DNA from: Hyphomicrobiales bacterium
Lineage (GTDB): Bacteria; Pseudomonadota; Alphaproteobacteria; Rhizobiales; Rhizobiaceae
DNA length: 64,000 nt
NCBI GenBank assembly: GCA_900473685.1
Contig: UCNE01000005.1
Span: forward strand, 248,001 to 312,000
Direction: 5' to 3'
Position 1 is the first letter of the stretch. Each line of letters opens with the position of its first letter. The position numbers and the translations under genes were made by a program. The notes below the pieces were generated by a model. The model did no database searches and was not told the DNA's origin. It worked only from the letters and a program-made list of their open reading frames with translations. This document shows positions 52,959 to 61,940 of this stretch, one piece after another.

Positions 52959-53438
52959 ATGATTTCGTTAAGGCCGATGCGAGAAAGCGAGTTTTTATCT
53001 TATCTCGACTATTTTATCCCTGACTATGCATCCGAGATTGCCTCTAACTACCGGCTTTCCGATAGTGAGTCTCTTGCACAGGCGAAACGGGAAATCACAT
53101 CAGACTTACCTGACGGCGTCAATACAATCGGCCACGTCTTGCTGTGCCTGGTCGATCCGGCCGAAAGCCCTGAAAAAGTTATTGGGTACCTATGGTACAA
53201 GCAGGACCCGGCGATGCGCGCGGCGTTCATCAGCGATTTTCACATCTTCCCTGCATATCAGGGCCAAGGCCTCGGTAAACAGGCCTTGGAAGTTTTCGAA
53301 AACGAGCTAAAAAGCAAAGGTTTTCAACAAATAAAGCTCCGAGTGGCTGATGATAATAAACGTGCTAGGCATGTTTATGAAGTCACGGGCTTTCGGGTAA
53401 CCGGAATCAATATGAGCAAACCGCTTGTGTCGACGTGA
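52959..53438 (+). CDS. GNAT family N-acetyltransferase
   Basis: A 159-residue acetyltransferase. Motif A reads DFHIFPAYQGQGLGKQALEV, the acetyl-CoA pyrophosphate loop being QGQGLG; motif B is KLRVADDNKRARHVYEVTGF. Target unknown. The gene is clearly more AT-rich than its neighbours and lies directly behind the resolvase remnant, both signs of recent transfer. It uses AAGGGA before its ATG. Confidence 0.85.
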   Translation: MISLRPMRESEFLSYLDYFIPDYASEIASNYRLSDSESLAQAKREITSDLPDGVNTIGHVLLCLVDPAESPEKVIGYLWYKQDPAMRAAFISDFHIFPAYQGQGLGKQALEVFENELKSKGFQQIKLRVADDNKRARHVYEVTGFRVTGINMSKPLVST

Positions 53439-53836
53439 CCCCAGGGTGTCATTTTTCCCCCTGCCGGAACCTACCCCTATATCAAACCTTCGGCCCATCA
53501 CGCACGCCAGCATGTCCACTATCGGCTCGGTTGAGTCTTTCGCTAATCACATAATGTTAGTTCCATAACTCATGTTACCTGATCCATGTTTGTAGCGGGG
53601 CAGATTCCATTTTCAAATGCAACAGACTCAAGATGGCCCGCCCCCGCGTGTGCGTGCCACGACATTGTCCTTTGGCGCTGGAACAGTGGCTTTTGCGCCG
53701 CACCGGTGCCTGAATCAAATGATTGCACCAAATATGGCCCTTTCGCGGCGAAAGCGGGCGCGATATCCCGTTAAAGATGAATTAAAACGATCTATGCACG
53801 CATTAATTCAGTATTGCTAATTTATCGGGGAAACAC
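53439..53836. other. 398-base intergenic region, AT-rich in parts
   Basis: No gene is supported here. TTAAAGATGAATTAAAACG near 53772 and ATTAATTCAGTATTGCTAA near 53802 are AT-rich and may form the promoter of the outer-membrane protein gene. Short frames on both strands lack coding character. The left part continues the AT-rich composition of the acetyltransferase gene. Confidence 0.4.
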
Positions 53837-54601
53837 GTGTTAAATCGTTGCATTCTGGCGGCCTTTTCGGCGGCGCCATTGTTGTTCGTTGCGGCAGGCG
53901 CTTTCTCTGCCGACCTTTCGGGACAGGCACGTTCATGGTCGGGCTGCTATGTCGGTGCAAATGTGGGATTTGCCAAGGCTGATGTCGACGCAATGGACAG
54001 GCCTTATACCCAGGGGCCGTTTGCGGGTTCCGGCTTCTCGTGGAACAGCGTCGGCGGCCCGTATGAGACGATCGGCATGGACGACAAGGGTCTGACGGGC
54101 GGCGTCGAAGGCGGTTGTGATTACCAGATCGACGCCGGAGGGGCGACGCTCGTGCTCGGTGGCGTTCTTGATTTTTCGGCAATGAACCTGGGCGCGAGCG
54201 GTACCTCGGCAATCGTCAGCGATACGCGCACCAGCTTCGATGTTGATTGGGCCGCAAGCGCGCGTATCCGCGCGGGTGTTGCTGCGTCCGACATGCTGTT
54301 CTACGTGACCGGCGGCTATGCGCTGGCCAACATCAACGTCCGTGCCTTCGACACTCAGACGGTTCCGACGCCGGGCCTGATGGACGTACGTGGCGGTAGC
54401 ACGGAGGGTGGTTGGGTCGCTGGCGGTGGCGTCGAATGGCGTCTCAAGGAGAACGTCTCGGTCGGCCTGGAATATCTTCACTATGATTTTGGCAAGGTCA
54501 CTGCCACCGGTGGCGCAACGTTTCCGGTCGAGGCGTTTCCGCGCTTCGAGAACGACGTGAAGATCGACATGATCCGCGTCGGGCTGAAATGGCGGCTGTA
54601 G
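53837..54601 (+). CDS. Outer-membrane beta-barrel protein (Omp25/31-like)
   Basis: A 254-residue protein with a signal peptide (LAAFSAAPLLFVAAGAFSA, cleaved near residue 25) and an eight-stranded beta-barrel pattern typical of rhizobial and Brucella Omp25/31 proteins: WSGCYVGANVGFAKADVD, GLTGGVEGGCDYQIDAG, FYVTGGYALANINV, ENVSVGLEYLHYDFGKVT and the C-terminal MIRVGLKWRL ending in a hydrophobic residue. Two cysteines may form a disulfide. It opens with GTG behind GGGGA. It lies 98 bases upstream of the RTX gene and may be co-transcribed. Confidence 0.85.
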   Translation: MLNRCILAAFSAAPLLFVAAGAFSADLSGQARSWSGCYVGANVGFAKADVDAMDRPYTQGPFAGSGFSWNSVGGPYETIGMDDKGLTGGVEGGCDYQIDAGGATLVLGGVLDFSAMNLGASGTSAIVSDTRTSFDVDWAASARIRAGVAASDMLFYVTGGYALANINVRAFDTQTVPTPGLMDVRGGSTEGGWVAGGGVEWRLKENVSVGLEYLHYDFGKVTATGGATFPVEAFPRFENDVKIDMIRVGLKWRL

Positions 54602-54670
54602 CTGGGACTAAAGTTTAAATAAGCAACGGCCTGTCGGCGGCATCTGAATGCCACGCGGCCTGTAGAGGCG

Positions 54671-54694
54671 CGCTCCCATGGGTGCGTGGGAGCG
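54671..54694 (+). promoter_or_regulatory. Hairpin that buries the RTX gene ribosome binding site
   Basis: CGCTCCCA at 54671-54678 pairs perfectly with TGGGAGCG at 54687-54694. The second arm contains GGGAG (54688-54692), the ribosome binding site of the ATG at 54700. The fold would limit translation until it is opened. Confidence 0.55.
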
Positions 54695-54699
54695 AGAGC

Positions 54700-57600
54700 A
54701 TGGCACAAACGACACTGACATTTGATGATCCGAGCAAGGTCGTCGACGGAAGCGCAGGCGGATCCGGGGACAACTCCCTTCAATACGGGGACTATGTCTT
54801 CACCATCACCGCGCAGGGAAACTGGACCGCCAACTTTGACAACGGGCGGTTCAATTTCAAGGAAGATGCGGCGGCCGGTACCGAGAACTTCAAGATCGTG
54901 GTGACCAGCGCGAGCGGCGCTTCGTTTGATTTCTACGACTATCAGATCAGTGTCGATGCAACGCCCATCGCCTCTGGAGCAGGATGGCCATCCACCGTCA
55001 GCGTTGGAAACACGACGTGGTCTGACGACAACATTCATGGAGACGGCGTCGGCCCTTATTACTATCGGACCATATTCAATCCCGCGGACCTGCCGCCAGT
55101 CAACCGCACCGGTTCGTTCAACATAAATGACTCCGACATCATCGGGACGACCGAATCGGGAACGATCTCGTTTTGGCTGGACAATATCACCATCGACTAC
55201 GCCCTGCCGCCGCCGAAGGTTACGGCTGTTTCGTCTAGTACAGCCAACGGCACCTACAAGACCGGTGACGTCATCGCGATCACCGTGACGTTCAGTCAGA
55301 TGGTTATGGTCAACGGCGTGCCACAATTGAAGCTGGAGACAGGGGCGGCTGACCACGTCTTGAACCTGGTATCCGGCAGTGGCACCAACACCTTGACCTT
55401 CACCTATACGGTTCAGGCGGGTGACAGCAGTGCTGATCTGGATTATTTCTCCACGTCCGCCCTCACACTGAATGGCGGCACGATCGTTAACAGCGACGGC
55501 ACAAACGCTATCCTGACCCTGCCGGCGCCTGGCACCGCCAATTCGCTTGGTGGCCAGAAGAATATCGTCATCGACGGTATCGCGCCCAGCGCGGTAATTA
55601 CGCGTGATGGCAGTGAGCACTCTTCGGCAGACGTTGTCAGCTTTACCGTGACGTTTTCCGAAAGCGTCTCCGGCGTCAGCATCGATGACTTCACCCTGGC
55701 GACGACGGGGACAGCTGGAGGTGTGATCGGCGCTATTTCCGGCAGCGGCAATACCTACACGATCACTGTCGGTAACGTGACCGGCGATGGTACGCTCGGG
55801 CTCAACCTCAAGGGCCTGACGGATGTTGCCGATCAGGCCGGCAATGGCGTTCCGGGTTTTTCATCGGGCCAAGCTTACACGATCGACAATACAGCACCCG
55901 CTGTTTCATCGGTTCTCGTTCCAGCCAGCGGAACCTATGCTGCAGGAGAAGATCTCGTCTTCACGGTCAATTTTGGAGAGACCGTAACGGTTGACACGAC
56001 CGGCGGCTCGCCGCGTATTGCCATTACGCTGGATACGGGCGGAACGGTTTATGCGACCTATGTGTCCGGCTCGGGCTCAAGTACACTGAATTTTGGTTAT
56101 ACCATCGCAAACGGCAACGCGGACATGAACGGTGTGACGCTCGGCGCGCTAACGCTGAACGGCGGCACAATCAAAGACGCCGTAGGCAATGACGCCAGCC
56201 TCGCTCTGAACTCCGCCGGCAGCACATCAGGCGTGCTCGTCGATGGTGGAGATTTTGTCCCGGTTCTGACGGCTTCATCCGGCACACTGTTTTTCACGGA
56301 AGACGAAGCAGCAAAGCCTATCGATGCGGGTATAACGCTGACGGATGCCGACAGCACGCATTTCACCTCCGCTACCGTCTCCGTGTCGGCCAATTTCCAA
56401 TCCGGGGAAGATGTTCTCGCGTTCGCCAACACGAATTCCGCCGTCTATGGCAACATCGGCGCGGTTTACGTTGGCGGTACGCTGACACTGTCATCGGCTG
56501 GCGGTACGGCGACATTGGCGCAGTGGCAGGCGGCCCTGGGCTCGGTGACTTATGCCAATACGTCCTCGGCACCCAATACCTCCGAGCGGACCATCAGCTT
56601 TGTCATCAATGACGGCGGGCTCAACAGCGATCCTGTCACCAAGGCAATATGGGTCATACCCGTCGACGATGCCCCCGTCGTGGTAACGTCGGGCGGTGCA
56701 ACGTCCTTCACCGAAGGCGACAACGTTGCCTCCACTCTGGTCGCGGTTGATAGTGGATTGACCGTATCGGATGCCGACAACGCCACACTCGTCTCTGCCA
56801 CCGTGTCGATCAGCGCCAATTTTATGCCAGGCGAGGATGTGCTGACTTTCAGCAATACGAGCACCGCCAGCTACGGCAACATCACGGCATCCTACAATGC
56901 CTCAACCGGTGAGCTGGTTCTCACTTCATCGGGTGGCTCCGCGACGCTAGTCCAATGGCAGAACGTCCTGCGGGCCGTGACCTACAGCAACACATCCGAA
57001 GTGCCTTCGACATTGTCACGAACCATCAGCTTCAATGTCAACGATGGAACGGTGGACAGTCTCATTGCGACAAAATCGGTGACGGTTGCTGCCGTCAACG
57101 ATGCGCCTAGCTTCGTGGGTCTTGATGGCACGCCTGTCTATACGCTGACCAATCCGTCTGTGGCACTCGACACCAGCGTGACGCTGCTTGACCCGGACCT
57201 GGATTACGTTGCCTCGCAGAACGGCAATTATGCGGGTTCAACGTTGACGATTCAACGCAATGGCGGCGCAAATCCAGACGACATCTTCACCGTTAGCGGT
57301 GGCGTTTATCTCGACGGCGGGGTCATTCGCAATCCGGAAGGCGATGCCATTGCCACCGTCGCGCAGAATTCGGGCGGCGTGCTGCAGGTCAGTTTCACCG
57401 GACCAAGCCCTATCTTCGTCACCAGCAGCCTGGTGAATTCCTTCCTCCAGAGTATACACTATTCGAATTCCGGCACGACGGCCGGAAATGTGCAGATTGA
57501 TTACACCTTCAGCGACGGAAACACCGGCGCCCAAGGTCCCGGCGGAGCAAAATCGGTTACGGGCAGCATCAATGTCGATGTGCAGTTGCCAAACCAGCCA

Positions 57601-59772
57601 GCGGTTCTGACGGGTGATTTGACTGCGATTGTCAATGAAGGCGCGACCTACACGCTGACCTCCGCCGATCTCGGCTTTACCGACCCGGATAACAGCGCGG
57701 CGGATGTCACCTTCAGCGTTACGGTCCAGAAGAACGGAATGGTACTGGTTAACGGCACGCCCGCAACGCATTTCACCGGTGCCGAACTTGCGGCCGGCAA
57801 GGTCAGCTTCCGTCATGACGGAACGGAAACCACTGCTGCTTCCTTCAAGGTTTCGGTCGAAGATGGCAACGAAGACGGCACAATACCAACAACCTCGACG
57901 TTCAACTTCACCGTGACGCCGGTTAACGACGCGCCGAAACTGACCGGCGACCTGAGGGCTACTGTCAAGGAAGGGGCTACCTATACCCTGACGGCAGCCG
58001 ATCTCGGATTTACCGATCCGGACGACAATCCATCGGGTGTCACTTTCAGCGTCACGGTCCAGAAGGGTGGAGCGGTGCTGGTCAACGGCACAGCCGTTAC
58101 GCATTTCACCGCTGCCGAACTTGCGGCCGGTAAGGTCAGCTTCCGTCATGACGGAACGGAAACAACCGCAGCTTCTTTCAAGGTTTCGGTGGAAGACGGC
58201 AACGAGGACGGCACGGCACCGACAGCCTCGACGTTCAACCTCACCGTGACGCCGGTTAACGACGCACCGAAACTGACCGGCGACCTGAAGGCTACGGTCA
58301 AGGAAGGGGCTACCTATACCCTGACCACCGCCGATCTCGGGTTTACCGATCCGGACGACAATGCAACCGGCGTGACCTTCACCGTTTCCAGCTTTGCAGC
58401 CGGCAAGATCTATGTCAGCGGCAAGGCGGTTTCGAGCTTCACCGGCAAGCAGCTGGCTGACGGGCTTGTAACCTTCCGCCACGACGGATCCGAAACGACC
58501 AAGGCATCCTTCAAGGTGCTTGTCGAAGACGGTAACGAGGACGGCACGGTACCGACAGCCTCGACGTTTAACTTCACCGTGACACCGGTCAATGACGCGC
58601 CGAAACTGACCGGCGACCTGAAGGCTGTGGTCAAGGAAGGGGCGACCTACACGCTGACCACTGCGGACCTCGGGTTTACCGATCCGGACGACAGTGCAAC
58701 CGGCGTGACCTTCACCGTTTCCAGCTTTGCGGCTGGAAAGATCTATGTCAGCGGCAAGGCAGCCTCGAGCTTTACCGCCAAGCAACTGGCTGACGGGCTT
58801 GTGACTTTCCGCCAGGACGGGTCCGAAACGACCAAGGCGTCCTTCAAGGTGATTGTCGAGGACGGTAACGAGGATGGCTCGGTACCGGTGGCCTCGACGT
58901 TCAACTTCACCGTGACGCCGGTCAACGACGCGCCCGCCCTTGCCACGAAACAAGTGCTGTCTTCGATCGCTGAAGATGCATCGATGGCGTCGGCCCGCAA
59001 GGTCGCCGATCTGTCACTCATCGATCCGGATGGAGGCAATAACGTCCTTTCCCTGGTGGGTGCCGATGCAAAGCTGTTTGAAATCAAGAATGCCGCGATT
59101 TGGCTGAAAGCCGGAGCAAAGCTCGATTTCGAGACCAATCCATCGCTTGATGTCACGGTGCGTGTCGATGACCCGACGATCGGTAAAAGCTACGAGGCGT
59201 CGAAATCCTTCACGATATCCGTGACGGATGTGAAGGAAACCGTTCCCGGCACCGCGGGCAACGAGAAGCTTGTCGGCGGTCGTGGTGACGATGTGCTGGA
59301 CGGCAAGGGTGGCGACGATGTCATCGTCGGCGGCGCGGGTAACGACACGCTGATCGGTGGTACAGGCATCGACACGCTGATTGGTGGTGCAGGGCGGGAT
59401 ATTTTCGTGTTCGCGACTTCCCAGGATTCTGCACCCGGTTATTCGGGCTATGTCAATAACGGCGCCTACGATCCCCTCTCAGGCGCTGCCAAACGTGACG
59501 TGGTCGCTGACTTCGTCAAGGGCGAGGACCGGCTTGATCTGTCGAAGATAGATGCCAATTTGAAGCTTTCGGGTGACCAGGCCTTCATCTGGAATGGTGC
59601 CGCTAACTTCTCCGGTAAATCCGGCGATCTTATCTACCGGACATTCGACCTGGCCGGCACCGCCAATGACAAGACAATCGTTTATGGTGACGTCGATCTT
59701 GACGGCCGCGCCGATTTCCAGATCGAGCTGGCCGGTATCCTCAACCTGAGCAAGGGTGACTTTATTCTGTAA
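54700..59772 (+). CDS. Giant secreted RTX adhesin-like protein with cadherin/Ig-type repeats
   Basis: A 1690-residue protein without an N-terminal signal peptide. Order of parts: an N-terminal beta domain (1-170), several Ig/cadherin-like domains (KVTAVSSSTANGTYKTGDVI, FTVTFSESVSGVSIDDF), two related 100-residue units (FTEDEAAKPIDAGITLTDAD; FTEGDNVASTLVAVDSG), four tandem 111-residue units (57607-58938) ending VTPVNDAPKLTGDL, a cadherin-like unit, and RTX calcium-binding nonapeptides (GGRGDDVLDGKGGDDVIVGG, AGNDTLIGG). The C-terminus (DGRADFQIELAGILNLSKGD) fits a type I secretion signal like that of serralysins. It should be exported in one step and bind calcium outside the cell. No type I transporter genes are nearby. 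The ATG at 54700 follows GGGAG. Confidence 0.88.
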   Translation: MAQTTLTFDDPSKVVDGSAGGSGDNSLQYGDYVFTITAQGNWTANFDNGRFNFKEDAAAGTENFKIVVTSASGASFDFYDYQISVDATPIASGAGWPSTVSVGNTTWSDDNIHGDGVGPYYYRTIFNPADLPPVNRTGSFNINDSDIIGTTESGTISFWLDNITIDYALPPPKVTAVSSSTANGTYKTGDVIAITVTFSQMVMVNGVPQLKLETGAADHVLNLVSGSGTNTLTFTYTVQAGDSSADLDYFSTSALTLNGGTIVNSDGTNAILTLPAPGTANSLGGQKNIVIDGIAPSAVITRDGSEHSSADVVSFTVTFSESVSGVSIDDFTLATTGTAGGVIGAISGSGNTYTITVGNVTGDGTLGLNLKGLTDVADQAGNGVPGFSSGQAYTIDNTAPAVSSVLVPASGTYAAGEDLVFTVNFGETVTVDTTGGSPRIAITLDTGGTVYATYVSGSGSSTLNFGYTIANGNADMNGVTLGALTLNGGTIKDAVGNDASLALNSAGSTSGVLVDGGDFVPVLTASSGTLFFTEDEAAKPIDAGITLTDADSTHFTSATVSVSANFQSGEDVLAFANTNSAVYGNIGAVYVGGTLTLSSAGGTATLAQWQAALGSVTYANTSSAPNTSERTISFVINDGGLNSDPVTKAIWVIPVDDAPVVVTSGGATSFTEGDNVASTLVAVDSGLTVSDADNATLVSATVSISANFMPGEDVLTFSNTSTASYGNITASYNASTGELVLTSSGGSATLVQWQNVLRAVTYSNTSEVPSTLSRTISFNVNDGTVDSLIATKSVTVAAVNDAPSFVGLDGTPVYTLTNPSVALDTSVTLLDPDLDYVASQNGNYAGSTLTIQRNGGANPDDIFTVSGGVYLDGGVIRNPEGDAIATVAQNSGGVLQVSFTGPSPIFVTSSLVNSFLQSIHYSNSGTTAGNVQIDYTFSDGNTGAQGPGGAKSVTGSINVDVQLPNQPAVLTGDLTAIVNEGATYTLTSADLGFTDPDNSAADVTFSVTVQKNGMVLVNGTPATHFTGAELAAGKVSFRHDGTETTAASFKVSVEDGNEDGTIPTTSTFNFTVTPVNDAPKLTGDLRATVKEGATYTLTAADLGFTDPDDNPSGVTFSVTVQKGGAVLVNGTAVTHFTAAELAAGKVSFRHDGTETTAASFKVSVEDGNEDGTAPTASTFNLTVTPVNDAPKLTGDLKATVKEGATYTLTTADLGFTDPDDNATGVTFTVSSFAAGKIYVSGKAVSSFTGKQLADGLVTFRHDGSETTKASFKVLVEDGNEDGTVPTASTFNFTVTPVNDAPKLTGDLKAVVKEGATYTLTTADLGFTDPDDSATGVTFTVSSFAAGKIYVSGKAASSFTAKQLADGLVTFRQDGSETTKASFKVIVEDGNEDGSVPVASTFNFTVTPVNDAPALATKQVLSSIAEDASMASARKVADLSLIDPDGGNNVLSLVGADAKLFEIKNAAIWLKAGAKLDFETNPSLDVTVRVDDPTIGKSYEASKSFTISVTDVKETVPGTAGNEKLVGGRGDDVLDGKGGDDVIVGGAGNDTLIGGTGIDTLIGGAGRDIFVFATSQDSAPGYSGYVNNGAYDPLSGAAKRDVVADFVKGEDRLDLSKIDANLKLSGDQAFIWNGAANFSGKSGDLIYRTFDLAGTANDKTIVYGDVDLDGRADFQIELAGILNLSKGDFIL
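57607..58938 (+). repeat. Four tandem 333-bp coding repeats in the RTX gene
   Basis: Units start at 57607, 57940, 58273 and 58606, an exact 333-bp period (111 codons). Units 1 and 2 share a VLVNGT-THFT-AELAAGKVSF middle section; units 3 and 4 share IYVSGKA-SSFT-KQLADGLVTF. All share KEGATYTLT and SFKV-VEDGNEDG. Units 3 and 4 are the most similar at DNA level. Confidence 0.9.
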
Positions 59773-59790
59773 AGGTCATCGGAAAAAAAC

Positions 59791-59813
59791 ACGCCGGCGG
59801 TAACCGCCGGCGT
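59791..59813. terminator. Bidirectional terminator between RTX and aminotransferase genes
   Basis: A near-perfect palindrome, ACGCCGGCGGT and its complement ACCGCCGGCGT around one base. AAAAAAA lies on the left and TTT on the right, so it can end transcription from both convergent genes. Confidence 0.8.
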
Positions 59814-59888
59814 TTGATTGTCCAGTTTCGCTGATAGCGCAGCCCCTGCCCTGTACGCCGCAACGATTGGGCGTCAAGCGTGTGCCAG

Positions 59889-61226
59889 CTACACGACCCG
59901 TTTCAACGCATCACCGAGCATCGAGACGATGTCTTCGATATGGGATTTTTCGGCGATCAGCGGCGGTGAGAAGGCGATGATATCGCCGGTAACGCGGATC
60001 AGCAGGCCGCGCTCGAAGCAATCGACGAACACGTCATAGGCGCGTACGCCGGGAGCGCCGTCGCGGGAGGTCAGCTCGATGCCGGCGATGAGGCCGATCG
60101 TGCGGATATCCGCGACATGAGGCAGGCCCTTCAGCGAGTGCATCGCTTCATGCCAATCGTCCTGCAGATCGGTTGCCCGGGTCAGCAAGTCCTCGTCGCG
60201 ATAGATATCGAGTGTGGCGATCCCGGCGGCACAGGCGGCCGGATGGCCGGAATAGGTGTAGCCGTGGAACAGCTCGATCTGCCCCTCCGGTCCGTGCATC
60301 AGCGCATCGTGCACCTTGCGGCTGGCAAACACCGCGCCCATCGGGATAGCGCCGTTGGTCAGGCCCTTTGCCGTGGTGACGAGATCGGGTGTCACGCCGA
60401 AATAGTCCGTGGCAAAAGGTGCACCGAGGCGGCCAAAGCCGGTAATCACTTCGTCGAAGATCAACAGAATACCGTGGGTCGAGCAGATCTTGCGCAGCCG
60501 CTCGAGATAGCCTTTCGGCGGGATCAGGACGCCGGTCGAGCCTGCAACTGGCTCGACGATGCAGGCGGCGATCGTTTCGGCGCCATGCAGGGCGACAAGC
60601 CTTTCGAGATCGTCGGCAAGCTCGGCGCCGTGCTCCGGCTGGTCTTTGACGAACGCGTTTTTGGTCAGATCGTGCGTGTGGCGCAAATGGTCGGTGCCCG
60701 GAACAAGCGGGAAGACGCGGCGATTGTTGACCAGCCCGCCGACGGAAATGCCGCCGAAGCCAACGCCATGATAGCCGCGCTCGCGGCCGATCAGACGTGT
60801 CCTCGTCCCCTGCCCGATCGAGCGCTGATAGGCGATTGCAATCTTGAGAGCGGTATCGACGGATTCCGAGCCGGAGCCGGTGAAGAAGACGCGGTCGAGT
60901 TTGCCGTCCGGACCGCCGGGCGAAATCTCCGCCAGCCGCTCGGCAAAGTCGAAGGCGATCGGGTGTCCCATCTGGAAGGAAGGTGCAAAGTCCAAATTGA
61001 GGAGCTGGCGCTCGACGGCTGACGCGATCTGGCGGCGGCCATGGCCGGCATTGACGCACCACAGGCCTGCGGTGCCGTCGAGAATTTTGCGCCCGTCGAC
61101 GCTGGTATAGTGCATGCCTTCGGCCGAGGCGAGCAGGCGCGGGGCGGCCTTGAACTGCCGGTTGGCGGTGAATGGCATCCAGTAACTATCGAGTGCCGGG
61201 GTATTTGGTTTGCTGTGCTGGTTCAT
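59889..61226 (-). CDS. Omega-amino acid:pyruvate (beta-alanine) aminotransferase family, class III
   Basis: A 445-residue PLP aminotransferase of subgroup III. The N-terminus DSYWMPFTANRQFKAAPRLL is typical of beta-alanine/omega-amino acid:pyruvate transaminases. FFTGSGSESVDTALKIA, the D258 in LIFDEVITGFGRLGAPF, and the PLP lysine K287 in TTAKGLTNGAIPMGAVF are visible. It moves the amino group from an omega-amino acid, beta-alanine or polyamine-derived amine to pyruvate. The start has AGGAGGTCGCC behind it. The divergent XRE-cupin regulator is its probable repressor, as in PuuR-type systems. Confidence 0.92.
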   Translation of the reverse strand: MNQHSKPNTPALDSYWMPFTANRQFKAAPRLLASAEGMHYTSVDGRKILDGTAGLWCVNAGHGRRQIASAVERQLLNLDFAPSFQMGHPIAFDFAERLAEISPGGPDGKLDRVFFTGSGSESVDTALKIAIAYQRSIGQGTRTRLIGRERGYHGVGFGGISVGGLVNNRRVFPLVPGTDHLRHTHDLTKNAFVKDQPEHGAELADDLERLVALHGAETIAACIVEPVAGSTGVLIPPKGYLERLRKICSTHGILLIFDEVITGFGRLGAPFATDYFGVTPDLVTTAKGLTNGAIPMGAVFASRKVHDALMHGPEGQIELFHGYTYSGHPAACAAGIATLDIYRDEDLLTRATDLQDDWHEAMHSLKGLPHVADIRTIGLIAGIELTSRDGAPGVRAYDVFVDCFERGLLIRVTGDIIAFSPPLIAEKSHIEDIVSMLGDALKRVV

Positions 61227-61292
61227 GGCGACCTCCTGTGAGAGAGCGATGACGCCACGATTTCAAATGCCGAAACAAGTCCTTTTCTGATA

Positions 61293-61306
61293 TCCCGTAA
61301 GGGATT
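61293..61306. promoter_or_regulatory. Inverted repeat in the aminotransferase/regulator gap
   Basis: ATCCC-GTAA-GGGAT forms a 5-bp inverted repeat 70 bases from the aminotransferase start. A second one, TTTCG-N6-CGAAA, lies at 61342-61357 directly before the regulator ribosome binding site. Either may be the operator of the XRE-cupin regulator. Confidence 0.4.
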
Positions 61307-61370
61307 GAAATTGCTGGCTACAGATTGCAATAGTTGTGATATTTCGAACATGCGAAACAGAGGATGAGTC

Positions 61371-61919
61371 ATGTCCGTGGATATCGGAAACCGGCTGCGC
61401 CATGTGCGCCTGCTCAACAGCCTGTCGCAGCGGGAGCTGGCCAAGCGGGCGGGCGTGACCAATTCGACGATTTCGCTGATCGAATCCAATTCCTCCAACC
61501 CGTCGGTCGGTGCACTGAAGCGTATCCTAGACGGCATTCCGATCGGGCTTGCGGAGTTTTTCGCTTTCGAGCCGGACCGCCCGAAGAAGGCGTTCTACCG
61601 GGGCGACGAACTGGTCGAAATCGGCAAGGGACCGATCTCCTACCGGCAGATCGGCGATAACCTGTTCGGCCGCAGCCTGCAGATTCTGAAGGAATGTTAT
61701 CAGCCCGGCGCCGATACGGGCAAAGTGCCGCTGGTGCATGATGGCGAGGAAGGCGGGATTGTTCTTTCGGGGCGGTTGGAAGTCACCGTCGATGACGAAC
61801 GCCGGATCCTTGGACCGGGCGATGCCTATTATTTCGAAAGCCGCCGCCCCCACCGGTTCCGGTGCGTCGGCCCGGTGGCGTGCGATATCATCAGCGCCTG
61901 CACGCCGCCAACCTTTTGA
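61371..61919 (+). CDS. XRE family regulator with C-terminal cupin domain (PuuR-like)
   Basis: A 182-residue regulator of the PuuR type. Residues 8-62 are a Cro/CI helix-turn-helix (LRHVRLLNSLSQRELAKRAG, then VTNSTISLIESNSSNPSVGA); residues 105-180 are a cupin (EEGGIVLSGRLEVTVDDERR, ILGPGDAYYFESRRPHRF). PuuR-type proteins sense polyamines or their catabolites. It is divergent from an omega-aminotransferase and next to an M20 peptidase, both plausible targets. ATG has AGAGGA upstream. Confidence 0.88.
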   Translation: MSVDIGNRLRHVRLLNSLSQRELAKRAGVTNSTISLIESNSSNPSVGALKRILDGIPIGLAEFFAFEPDRPKKAFYRGDELVEIGKGPISYRQIGDNLFGRSLQILKECYQPGADTGKVPLVHDGEEGGIVLSGRLEVTVDDERRILGPGDAYYFESRRPHRFRCVGPVACDIISACTPPTF

Positions 61920-61940
61920 CTGGTGGGCGCGCCGATTGGC

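Noticed and set aside
53586-53820. Short frames of 62 and 67 codons before the outer-membrane protein
   Set aside because: They overlap in different frames, lack ribosome binding sites and lie in the probable promoter region.
57607-58938. Tandem repeats as a possible CRISPR array
   Set aside because: Units are 333 bp with no short repeat/spacer pattern and are in frame in a protein gene.
57238-58953. 571-codon open frame on the minus strand within the RTX gene
   Set aside because: Its apparent repeats are only the complement of the 333-bp coding repeats.
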